DNA of 21,455 bases from NCBI GenBank assembly GCA_023394015.1, contig JAEXBL010000063.1:1-21455 (forward strand), read 5' to 3'. A model generated the notes under the pieces. That model had not been told where the DNA came from. It searched no databases and saw only the letters and a program-made list of their open reading frames with translations. Positions 15,848 through 21,455 of this stretch are shown here, one piece after another (the first letter of the stretch is position 1; the number at the start of each line of letters is the position of its first letter). A program made the position numbers and the translations under genes. This stretch comes from Pseudomonadota bacterium. Its GTDB lineage: Bacteria; Pseudomonadota; Gammaproteobacteria; Burkholderiales; Burkholderiaceae_C.

Positions 15848-15865
15848 CTTGTCAAGCTTGTCAAG
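15848..15865. repeat. 9-bp tandem direct repeat with central palindrome
   Basis: CTTGTCAAG occurs twice in direct succession (15848-15856, 15857-15865), which also creates the palindrome CAAGCTTG at the junction. It lies 240 bases upstream of the PilL-like gene and could be a regulator-binding site. The function is unknown. Confidence 0.45.
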
Positions 15866-16054
15866 CGTTTAGCGTCGATTCGTGACCGATGGTTTCGACT
15901 GGTTTCGCACGCTTCGGCCCGGAACACTTGCCTGCAACTGGCGACGCTTTCTGTGGTTTGTGCTCAGGAGGTGTCTTTAGCCCGGTATGTGCAGCAGGGT
16001 TCCAGGTGCCATTCCTCCTCGAACCTCACTCCCAGCGTTTGGAAGCCCTGCTGC

Positions 16055-16091
16055 CCCGGAAGCCATGCGTGGCATCTGGCCGGGCCTTTTT
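16055..16091 (+). terminator. Terminator- or attenuator-like hairpin before the PilL operon
   Basis: CCCGG (16055-16059) pairs with CCGGG (16080-16084), with an inner stem GCCA (16062-16065) and TGGC (16070-16073), followed by TTTTT at 16087-16091. It ends 14 bases before the first ATG of the + strand operon. This position suits attenuation or insulation from read-through rather than the end of a gene, since none ends here. Confidence 0.4.
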
Positions 16092-16105
16092 CTAACGGGT
16101 GACTT

Positions 16106-16681
16106 ATGCGCTTGACTCGAATCCTGACCATCGCCACCTGGCTGATCGGCTCCGCTGCCACTGCGATGGCGCAGGACGTTGATCTGCCTGCTGGCCGAAT
16201 CGTTGGCGAAGGCCAGATGCAGGTCGGGCGCTACACCACCATCGTGGCCGCACCGGCGGAGGCCGCTGCCCGGCCGCTGGACGTCTACGTGCAACTGAGC
16301 TATCCACGTCAGACCGTGCATACCGTGGGCGATGCCTTGCGCCACACGCTCATGCGTACAGGCTGGAGCCTGGTTGATCCAAGTGCCATGTCGCCCCAGG
16401 CGGCCCGTCTGTTGAGCCTGCCTCTGCCCGAGTCGCAGCGCGTGATTGGCCCCTATCGCGCCCGCACCGTGCTGGAAGTGCTTACCGGGCCTTCCTGGCA
16501 GTGGCACGAGGACGATGTGCAGCGCAAGGTCTGGTTCACCCTCAAGGCCAGCGAAGTCGCGGCCGTGGATGTGCAGTCGGTGCAGGAGCAAGCCGTAGCA
16601 ACGGCGGTTACTGAGACAAGCGTTTCCGCACAACCCCTGCCTCAGCACGACGGCGGTCAACCGGCGGATGGGAGCCAGTAA
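16106..16681 (+). CDS. pilL: PilL-like ICE protein (TIGR03748 type)
   Basis: The protein has 191 residues with a signal peptide (MRLTRILTIATWLIGSAATAMA, cut before about residue 23). The mature part carries the PilL N-domain pattern of PFGI-1/ICEclc-type elements: VGRYTTIVAAPAEAAARPLDVYVQLSYPRQTVHTVGDALRHTLMRTGWSLVDP (about 40-92), then LPLPESQRVIGPYRARTVLEVLTGPSWQWHEDDVQRKVWFTL. This periplasmic domain is thought to belong to the outer part of the conjugation or type IV pilus machinery. The C-terminal 40 residues are low-complexity. The gene opens the + strand operon. Its stop overlaps the next start by one base (TAATG, 16679-16683). The ribosome-binding site is weak. Confidence 0.85.
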   Translation: MRLTRILTIATWLIGSAATAMAQDVDLPAGRIVGEGQMQVGRYTTIVAAPAEAAARPLDVYVQLSYPRQTVHTVGDALRHTLMRTGWSLVDPSAMSPQAARLLSLPLPESQRVIGPYRARTVLEVLTGPSWQWHEDDVQRKVWFTLKASEVAAVDVQSVQEQAVATAVTETSVSAQPLPQHDGGQPADGSQ

Positions 16682-17892
16682 TGGACCCGAACGATCCGAT
16701 CATGATCCAGCGCCAGCAGCACGAGGAAAACCTCCGGCGCATGCAGCAGCAGGAGCATCAGCGGCGACTGGAACAGGCTGAAAACCAGCGACGTCTCGAC
16801 CATCAGCAACTGATCGAGGACGAGGAACGCGAGGAATTGCTGCGCCAGGAGCGTGCCCAGGCGCTGGCCGCAGGCACCGGCGAGGAAGAACCCGTCAAGA
16901 AAGGCCGTCGCTGGCCCTTCGGTGCCAAGAAGAACCGCGACGATTTCGACGCAGACCCGGACATGCAGGGCGACGAGCTGGACGGGCTGGAGAGGCTGCA
17001 CCGCGACGACCCGCTGGAGCCGACCACGGCACCAGCCAGCGGCATGGGCACGATCTTTTGGGTGGTGGCCTTGCTTCTGGCGGGAGCGCTGGCCTGGTTC
17101 TTCGTGCCGCGCATGTTCAAGCCATCGGACAAGGCCGCCCCAGCGGTGGTGCAGAAGGCCCGCGATCCGAGCCTGCCCTTGGCCGCGCCTGGCGATCCCC
17201 TGTCCGTGTCCACCGGCCCAGGTCTGCCCGATGCGGCTGGGCCAGCGGTCAGCGTCACCGACCCGGTGGCCGTGCCACCCACGGCTGATACCGCTCTGGC
17301 GGTGGAGTCGGAGCCGAGCCGCGCACTACCTGAGCCGCAGGCTGAGACGACAGCCAACGAGCTGGCCAGCGCATTGGCCGATCCGGTGGAGACCGCCACC
17401 CCCGCCAGCGTCACCACGCCTCGCGCTGAGAGTGACGCCATGGAGCTGCGCTTAGCCGCGCTGGAAGCCAGCCTGGCCAGCCTGCAGCAGGAACTGTGGC
17501 ACCTGCGGGAGACGGCAGCGAACAACGCGCAGCAAGCCAAACCGGCTGCGCCGGCACCCCGACGTGCCAACCGGGCCAGGAGCAGCAGCAACCGCGCCCG
17601 CAACAACACGCCAGCGGCCCAGGCTCCGGCTCCCGCCAGCGTGAGCGCCGAGCAGCGCGTGCGAGACCAGATGCAAGCGCAACTGCTGGCCATTGACGTG
17701 TGGGATGGCCGGCCCTCCGTGGTGGTCGGCACCGGCGTGCCAGGCGACAAGCGGGTGCGCGTGCTGCAGCCCGGCGAGCAGCTGCATGGCGTAGGCCTGC
17801 ATTCCGTCGATGTGGCGGCGGGCACGGCCACGTTCTCGGTCGGCTCGGGAAGTCTTGTGACGCTGGATGTGAAGGAAGCCAATCAACCATGA
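16681..17892 (+). CDS. Unrecognised bitopic coiled-coil membrane protein in the ICE operon
   Basis: This 403-residue protein has a modular layout. Residues 8-62 are a Gln/Arg/Glu-rich coiled coil (RQQHEENLRRMQQQEHQRRL...). An acidic/basic cytoplasmic segment follows, then one membrane segment at about 122-142 (MGTIFWVVALLLAGALAWFFV). Next come a Pro/Ala/Thr-rich periplasmic linker to about 250, a second short coiled coil at 253-278 (AMELRLAALEASLASLQQEL), another Ala/Arg/Asn-rich linker, and a compact C-terminal beta-type domain at 333-397 (LLAIDVWDGRPSVVVGTGVPGDKRVRVLQPGEQLHGVGLHSVDV). That last domain recalls PilP/TraP-like proteins of pilus and T4SS assembly, but I cannot assign it. The arrangement fits a protein linking the inner membrane to an outer structure. 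It overlaps both neighbours (TAATG, ATGA) and is clearly part of the operon. Confidence 0.8.
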   Translation: MDPNDPIMIQRQQHEENLRRMQQQEHQRRLEQAENQRRLDHQQLIEDEEREELLRQERAQALAAGTGEEEPVKKGRRWPFGAKKNRDDFDADPDMQGDELDGLERLHRDDPLEPTTAPASGMGTIFWVVALLLAGALAWFFVPRMFKPSDKAAPAVVQKARDPSLPLAAPGDPLSVSTGPGLPDAAGPAVSVTDPVAVPPTADTALAVESEPSRALPEPQAETTANELASALADPVETATPASVTTPRAESDAMELRLAALEASLASLQQELWHLRETAANNAQQAKPAAPAPRRANRARSSSNRARNNTPAAQAPAPASVSAEQRVRDQMQAQLLAIDVWDGRPSVVVGTGVPGDKRVRVLQPGEQLHGVGLHSVDVAAGTATFSVGSGSLVTLDVKEANQP

Positions 17893-18443
17893 CCCGTTCG
17901 CACTCGATTTCGCTGCCGCGCCTGATCGCTGGCGCCGCCCTGCTGCTGGCCACTGCGGCCCAGGCGCAGACCGTAGCCACGACCCAGCAAGGTCGCACGC
18001 AGGAGACGGCCACGCAGAGCAGCTACAGCCAGATGGACGACCGGGATCGTCTGCTGGGACAGATATGGGGTCTGAGCAACGAGGAAATGATCCGCGCCAA
18101 GGTGCTGCTGGAAGGCCCGCGCAAGAGTTTTTCCGTGGAAAACCTCTCCCCGGTCGAGGCGCTGGGCATTCACGCGCGTAACGACGCCGAGCGCCGCAAG
18201 TACGCGGAGATGTTCGCCCGCGCCTTGCACGCCGACGTGGAGCGCTCGCTGGCCTGGAATCAGGCTTTTACCGAGGCCATGGCCCGCCTGTATCCGAATC
18301 AGCCGGTGGTGGATTTCTCGGGCGCCACGCGCGTGGCCGCCCCCATGGGTGCCGCCGATGCCCTGGGCGTGCCGCGCGGACTGATCCTGGACCAGGCGCC
18401 GTCATCCCTGCCGATGCCGCGCTCCTCTGCGGTCAAACGCTGA
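17889..18443 (+). CDS. TIGR03759-type integrating conjugative element protein
   Basis: The 184-residue protein has a signal peptide ending AQA before about residue 27. The core shows the pattern of the TIGR03759 (PFL_4693-like) ICE family: QIWGLSNEEMIRAKVLLEGPRKSFSVENLSPVEALGIHARNDAERRKYAEMFARALHADVERSLAWNQAFTEAMARLYPNQPVVDF, about residues 58-142. Members are periplasmic proteins of the MPF-G conjugation machinery with no defined biochemical role. The Ala/Pro-rich tail is variable. The ATG overlaps the stop of the 403-residue protein as ATGA. The order TIGR03759, transglycosylase, TIGR03765, TraD seen from here on is the standard order of PFGI-1/ICEclc-type elements. Confidence 0.88.
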   Translation: MTRSHSISLPRLIAGAALLLATAAQAQTVATTQQGRTQETATQSSYSQMDDRDRLLGQIWGLSNEEMIRAKVLLEGPRKSFSVENLSPVEALGIHARNDAERRKYAEMFARALHADVERSLAWNQAFTEAMARLYPNQPVVDFSGATRVAAPMGAADALGVPRGLILDQAPSSLPMPRSSAVKR

Positions 18444-18445
18444 CG

Positions 18446-19267
18446 GTGATGCCACTCATGCGCCAGCCCTCCGACGCCGTGATCGCCTCGCAGCAACGCC
18501 GCCTGTGGCTGCTGCGCGGTGGTGCCGCGCTGGCTGCCGCGTCGGCCGGCGCGGCGCAGGCCCGCGTGAGCGACTGGCTGCCCTACCGGCCCGACCAGGT
18601 GATGCGCATCGAGCCGGTGACGGCCGCGCGCAGCGTGGCCAAGGCGCCGGAGCTGGTGCGCATCGAGCCGGTCATCACCGATTTCGTGGCGCAGCCCAAG
18701 ACGCGAGCTGCTGTCACTGCCACTGCCGTGCCCAGGCGTGCGCTGCCGCCCCTGCGCGAGAAGCCGCCCCGCGCGTATGTGCTCACCGGCGAGCGCTATG
18801 GCGTCGATCCCTGGCTGCTGTTCGGCGTGGCCCTGCAGGAATCCCAACTCAAGTTCGGCCAGCGCACCCTGCCCTACCCGTGGACGCTGTGCGTCCGCGG
18901 TCGAGGCCTGCGCTATGGCAACTACCAGGAAACCCTGGCCGCACTCAAGCGCTTCGTCGGCCAGCGCGTGACGAACGTGGACTGCGGCGCCATGCAGGTG
19001 AACTGGCACTGGCACAACGACAAGCTGGGCAGCTTCGAGCGCGCGCTCGATCCCTATCCGAATCTGGCCGTGGGCGCGCGCATCCTGCGCGGGCACTACG
19101 ACACCCACAAGGACTGGCGTCGTGCCGTGGCGCTGTATCACACCGGCTCCGACAGCAATGCCACCACGCGCCAGCGCGGCGCGCGCTACGCCAGCCAGAC
19201 CCTGAACCGCCTCGGACGCATGGGCGTGCGCCTGGCAGGCCTGACCGATGGAGCGCGCCGTGGTTAG
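18446..19267 (+). CDS. Lytic transglycosylase (SLT domain) of the ICE
   Basis: The protein has up to 273 residues from the GTG at 18446; ATGs at 18449 and 18458 are equally possible. A positively charged start and hydrophobic stretch (RRLWLLRGGAALAAASAGAAQA, about 18-39) act as export signal. The SLT domain begins near residue 110 (YVLTGERYGVDPWLLFGVALQESQLKFGQRTLPYPWTL) with catalytic Glu132. It continues with VDCGAMQVNWHWHNDKLGSFERALDPYPNLAVGARIL and AVALYHTGSDSNA, the usual later motifs. The enzyme would cut peptidoglycan strands locally to let the transfer apparatus cross the wall. It lies two bases after the TIGR03759 gene and overlaps the next gene by 20 bases. Confidence 0.9.
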   Translation: MMPLMRQPSDAVIASQQRRLWLLRGGAALAAASAGAAQARVSDWLPYRPDQVMRIEPVTAARSVAKAPELVRIEPVITDFVAQPKTRAAVTATAVPRRALPPLREKPPRAYVLTGERYGVDPWLLFGVALQESQLKFGQRTLPYPWTLCVRGRGLRYGNYQETLAALKRFVGQRVTNVDCGAMQVNWHWHNDKLGSFERALDPYPNLAVGARILRGHYDTHKDWRRAVALYHTGSDSNATTRQRGARYASQTLNRLGRMGVRLAGLTDGARRG

Positions 19268-19811
19268 CGTCTGCCTCAGAACCCTCATCGCAAGTGCTGT
19301 GGCAGCCGTGAATCTCGGCTGGCCGGTGATGGCCCTGTCGCAGGCACAGGCACCCGCTGGAGCACTGACGCACATTGATGCCGGCCCCGCCGTGCCGGCA
19401 TCGCCCTATTTCAGCTTCCTGATCGCCGGCGAGGATCAGGACGGCGTGCTCAAGGGCGTGCGGTTCCCGATGATTTCGCAGCTCAGGCCCGAGCCGCTGG
19501 GCCAGGCCTCGCCCGCAGTGCTCGACAGCCGCTGGATGACGCAGCCGATCTTTGTCATCGGCGCCGACGAGCGCTCCTATGCCTGGCTGCAACAGCATGC
19601 CCAAGACCTGCGCCGCAGCGGCGCGGCAGGCCTGGTGCTCTCGGCTGCCAACGTCGAGGCCTTCAAGCGCGTGCAGCGGCTGGCCAGCCAGCACAACCTG
19701 CCAATCGCGCCCGGCCCTGACCAGTGGCTGGAGCAGCAGCTCATGGACCACGGCGTCGGCGTGATGCCGCTGGTGATCGGCTTGGACGGCCGCGTGCAGG
19801 AGGCGCCATGA
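19248..19811 (+). CDS. TIGR03765-type integrating conjugative element protein
   Basis: The 187-residue protein has a signal peptide (hydrophobic to about residue 30, ending ALSQAQA). The core fits the TIGR03765 (PFL_4695-like) ICE family: HIDAGPAVPASPYFSFL, VRFPMISQLRPEPLGQASPAVLDSRWMTQPIFVIGADERSYAWLQQHAQDLRRSGAAGLVLSAANVEAFKRVQRLA, then PIAPGPDQWLEQQLMDHGVGVMPLVI. The biochemical role is unknown; the protein acts with the conjugation machinery in the periplasm. A GTG at 19260 could be the true start and would shorten the overlap with the transglycosylase gene. The stop overlaps the traD start as ATGA (19808-19811). Confidence 0.88.
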   Translation: MERAVVSVCLRTLIASAVAAVNLGWPVMALSQAQAPAGALTHIDAGPAVPASPYFSFLIAGEDQDGVLKGVRFPMISQLRPEPLGQASPAVLDSRWMTQPIFVIGADERSYAWLQQHAQDLRRSGAAGLVLSAANVEAFKRVQRLASQHNLPIAPGPDQWLEQQLMDHGVGVMPLVIGLDGRVQEAP

Positions 19812-21455
19812 AGAACCACGCGGTTCTGGAGGGCATGCTGCGCCCGCCCATCGAGCTTTACAGCACGGCCGTGGCCTGGGGCGTGGCCCTGGTCGCCCTG
19901 GTGGCGCCCTGGGCACTGATGATGCCGCCGATGCTGGGCTGGGTGGCAGCGGCCATCGCCGGCTGGTTCGGCTGGGTGCGGGCGCGGCAGGCGCTGGAAG
20001 TGATGCGCTACCAGCACGGCATGAAGTGGTACACGGTCACGCGCGTGGCGCCATCGAAGCTGCCGGCGACACCCGAGCAGCTCTACCTGGGCCAGGGCGT
20101 CGAGTCGACACAGCAGCACACGCAGCGCAAGCGCGATGCGATCCAGGTCGATGCCAAGCCCTATGTGCGTCCTGGCGGCACCGAACTGGCGCTGCGCCAG
20201 CTCGGGCACAAGCTGCACGAGCGCGCGCAGCAGCCGGGCGCGTCCGCCATCGCCAAGGCGGCGGGTGCCGTCGCCGGCCTGGACAGCTGGCTCAATCCGC
20301 TGCACCCCTACCCCGACCTGGGTGGCTCGCCCATCCTGCACGGCGTGGGCGCGCCCGGCGAGCGTCCGGTGGTGCTGCGCCAGTCGGCGCGCTCGGGTCA
20401 CATGATCGTCATGGGCACCACGCGCGTGGGCAAGACGCGGCTGCTGGAGCTGCTGGCCACGCAGGACATTCACGCTGGCAAGGTCACCATCGTCATCGAC
20501 CCCAAGGGCGATGCGGATCTGATGCTGCGCATGTACGCGGAGGCGCGCCGCGCCGGCCGCGAAGACCAGTTCTACCTGTTCCACCTGGGCTACCCGGACA
20601 TTTCCGCGCGCTACAACGGCATCGGCAACTTCGCCCGCATCACCGAAGTGGCCACCCGCGCCACCAACGCCCTGCCCTCGTCGGGCAACTCGGCGGCGTT
20701 CAAGGAGTTCTCCTGGCGCTTTTCCAACATCGTGGCGCAGGCGCAGGTGGCGCTCGGCCGCGTGCCGACCTACGAGTCGCTGCTGCGTGACGTCACGGGC
20801 ATCGACGGGCTTTTCCTGGACTACGCCACCATGGTCTTCGATGACCTGGCCGCCGAAGGCCGCTTTACGGACTGGCGTGATCGAGTGGAGACGATTCAGG
20901 CGCAGATCGGCGTCAAGGGCGGCGTGCCGGTGCCGCGCAGCCTGCAGGATCGCAACCCCGAGCTGGTGGCCATGTTCCTGTGGATCAAGGAGGTCAAGCT
21001 CGACGACAAGGTGCTCACGGGCCTGGCGGCGGCGTTCAGCTACGAGCGCAGTTTCTACGAGAAGATCATCGCCAGCCTCGGCCCGTTCCTGGAGAAGCTG
21101 ACCACCGGCGCCGTGGGCAAGCTGATCAGCCCGGACTACTTCGACCCCCAGGACAAGCGGCCCATCTTCGACTGGATGACGGTGATGCGCCAGGGCGGCA
21201 TCGTCTACGTCGGCCTTGATGCGCTGTCCGACTCGGTGGTGTCCTCGGCCGTGGGCAACTCGATGCTGGCCGACCTGGTGAGCGTCGGCGGTCGGCTCTA
21301 CAAGACCGGCCTCGATCCGCACGACCCCGAGGGCAAGCTGAAGCTGCCCGAGGTCTGCTGCCATTTCGATGAGGTCAACGAAATTGCCGGCCCCGAGTTC
21401 GTGCCCATGGTCAACAAGCTCGGTGGCTCGGGCTTTCGGATCACCGCCTACACGC
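19808..21455 (+). CDS. traD: TraD, PFGI-1-class conjugative coupling protein, N-terminal part
   Basis: The frame is open from ATG 19808 to the right edge, giving 549 residues; the C-terminal part is outside the window. Two hydrophobic segments at about 18-40 and 42-57 anchor it in the inner membrane. The cytoplasmic ATPase domain shows Walker A MGTTRVGKT at about 202-210, Walker B TIVIDPKGDADLML near 227-240, and later GGIVYVGLDALSD and EVCCHFDEVNEI. This matches the TIGR03743 coupling-factor class found in ICEclc/PFGI-1-type elements. TraD brings the relaxase-DNA complex to the secretion channel using ATP. A strong Shine-Dalgarno AGGAGG (19798-19803) lies four bases before the start, and the ATGA overlap couples it to the TIGR03765 gene. 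Confidence 0.93.
   Translation, partial: MKNHAVLEGMLRPPIELYSTAVAWGVALVALVAPWALMMPPMLGWVAAAIAGWFGWVRARQALEVMRYQHGMKWYTVTRVAPSKLPATPEQLYLGQGVESTQQHTQRKRDAIQVDAKPYVRPGGTELALRQLGHKLHERAQQPGASAIAKAAGAVAGLDSWLNPLHPYPDLGGSPILHGVGAPGERPVVLRQSARSGHMIVMGTTRVGKTRLLELLATQDIHAGKVTIVIDPKGDADLMLRMYAEARRAGREDQFYLFHLGYPDISARYNGIGNFARITEVATRATNALPSSGNSAAFKEFSWRFSNIVAQAQVALGRVPTYESLLRDVTGIDGLFLDYATMVFDDLAAEGRFTDWRDRVETIQAQIGVKGGVPVPRSLQDRNPELVAMFLWIKEVKLDDKVLTGLAAAFSYERSFYEKIIASLGPFLEKLTTGAVGKLISPDYFDPQDKRPIFDWMTVMRQGGIVYVGLDALSDSVVSSAVGNSMLADLVSVGGRLYKTGLDPHDPEGKLKLPEVCCHFDEVNEIAGPEFVPMVNKLGGSGFRITAYT

Larger units (their letters stand above)
15301..16105. other. Structured non-coding region between divergent ICE operons, oriT candidate
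   Basis: This 805-base interval separates the leftward relaxase operon from the rightward PilL-TraD operon. Open frames cross it on both strands, but none has a convincing start or protein-like sequence. It holds at least five short perfect hairpins between 15390 and 15810, a set of related CCCGTA/CCTTTCC direct repeats (15592-15705), a 9-bp tandem repeat (15848-15865) and a terminator-like hairpin just before the first + strand gene. Promoters for both operons should lie here, but I could not find convincing -35/-10 pairs. An oriT in an intergenic region near the relaxase operon would fit what is known of ICEclc-like elements. Confidence 0.5.

Noticed and set aside
15889..16095. 68-codon + strand frame ending just before the PilL-like gene
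   Set aside because: The ATG has no Shine-Dalgarno and the frame crosses the terminator-like hairpin; Cys/Phe-rich composition does not resemble a known family. Kept as unlikely.
19577..21364. 595-codon - strand open frame opposite traD
   Set aside because: It is the antisense shadow of TIGR03765 and traD, full of His, Gln, Arg and Val runs, with the sense strand carrying clear Walker motifs.

Overview
The window is GC-rich and reads as beta-proteobacterial, most likely Comamonadaceae. Three things suggest this: the core genes (a Bug-type solute-binding protein, a TadA fused to a dehalogenase-like hydrolase), a dispersed ATAGCTGC-type intergenic repeat of a kind I associate with that family, and two conjugative-element families that are frequent in it. 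No rRNA, tRNA, CRISPR array, transposase or integrase could be found.

The layout is a mosaic of two unrelated integrative and conjugative elements (ICEs) on either side of ordinary-looking chromosomal genes. (1) Positions 1-3701 are the distal end of a Tn4371-like ICE: the tail of trbL, then trbF, trbG, trbI and a DUF2274 gene, all on the + strand and tightly packed. trbG carries an in-frame amber stop, so this mating-pair-formation (MPF) operon may be inactive. (2) Positions 3702-3949 are a non-coding junction with overlapping inverted repeats. (3) Positions 3950-9779 hold chromosomal-type genes: a Bug periplasmic binding protein and a DUF72 protein on the - strand, then a PaiB-like flavin-binding protein, a small membrane protein, a TadA/haloalkane-dehalogenase-like fusion and an LD-carboxypeptidase on the + strand. 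The three copies of the short repeat lie only in this part. (4) Positions 9780-11658 hold a small conserved-looking - strand ORF and a class III nucleotide cyclase with a C-terminal FHA domain, preceded by a possible coupled leader ORF.

(5) Positions 11659-15300 are a four-gene - strand operon ending in a MobH/TraI_2 relaxase. (6) Positions 15301-16105 form an 0.8 kb non-coding region between divergent operons. It is unusually rich in short perfect hairpins and direct repeats and is the best place in the window to look for an origin of transfer. (7) From 16106 to the right edge runs a + strand operon of PFGI-1/ICEclc-type genes: a PilL-like protein, an unrecognised 403-residue bitopic coiled-coil protein, TIGR03759, a lytic transglycosylase, TIGR03765 and the start of the TraD coupling protein.

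Parts 5-7 together would make the relaxosome and coupling part of a second ICE: MobH would nick and carry DNA, TraD would feed it to the channel, the transglycosylase would open the cell wall, and the rest of the type IV secretion system (T4SS) genes would lie beyond the right edge. The most interesting points are the nonsense trbG, the hairpin cluster, the 403-residue protein, the TadA-hydrolase fusion and the cyclase-FHA gene with its leader.
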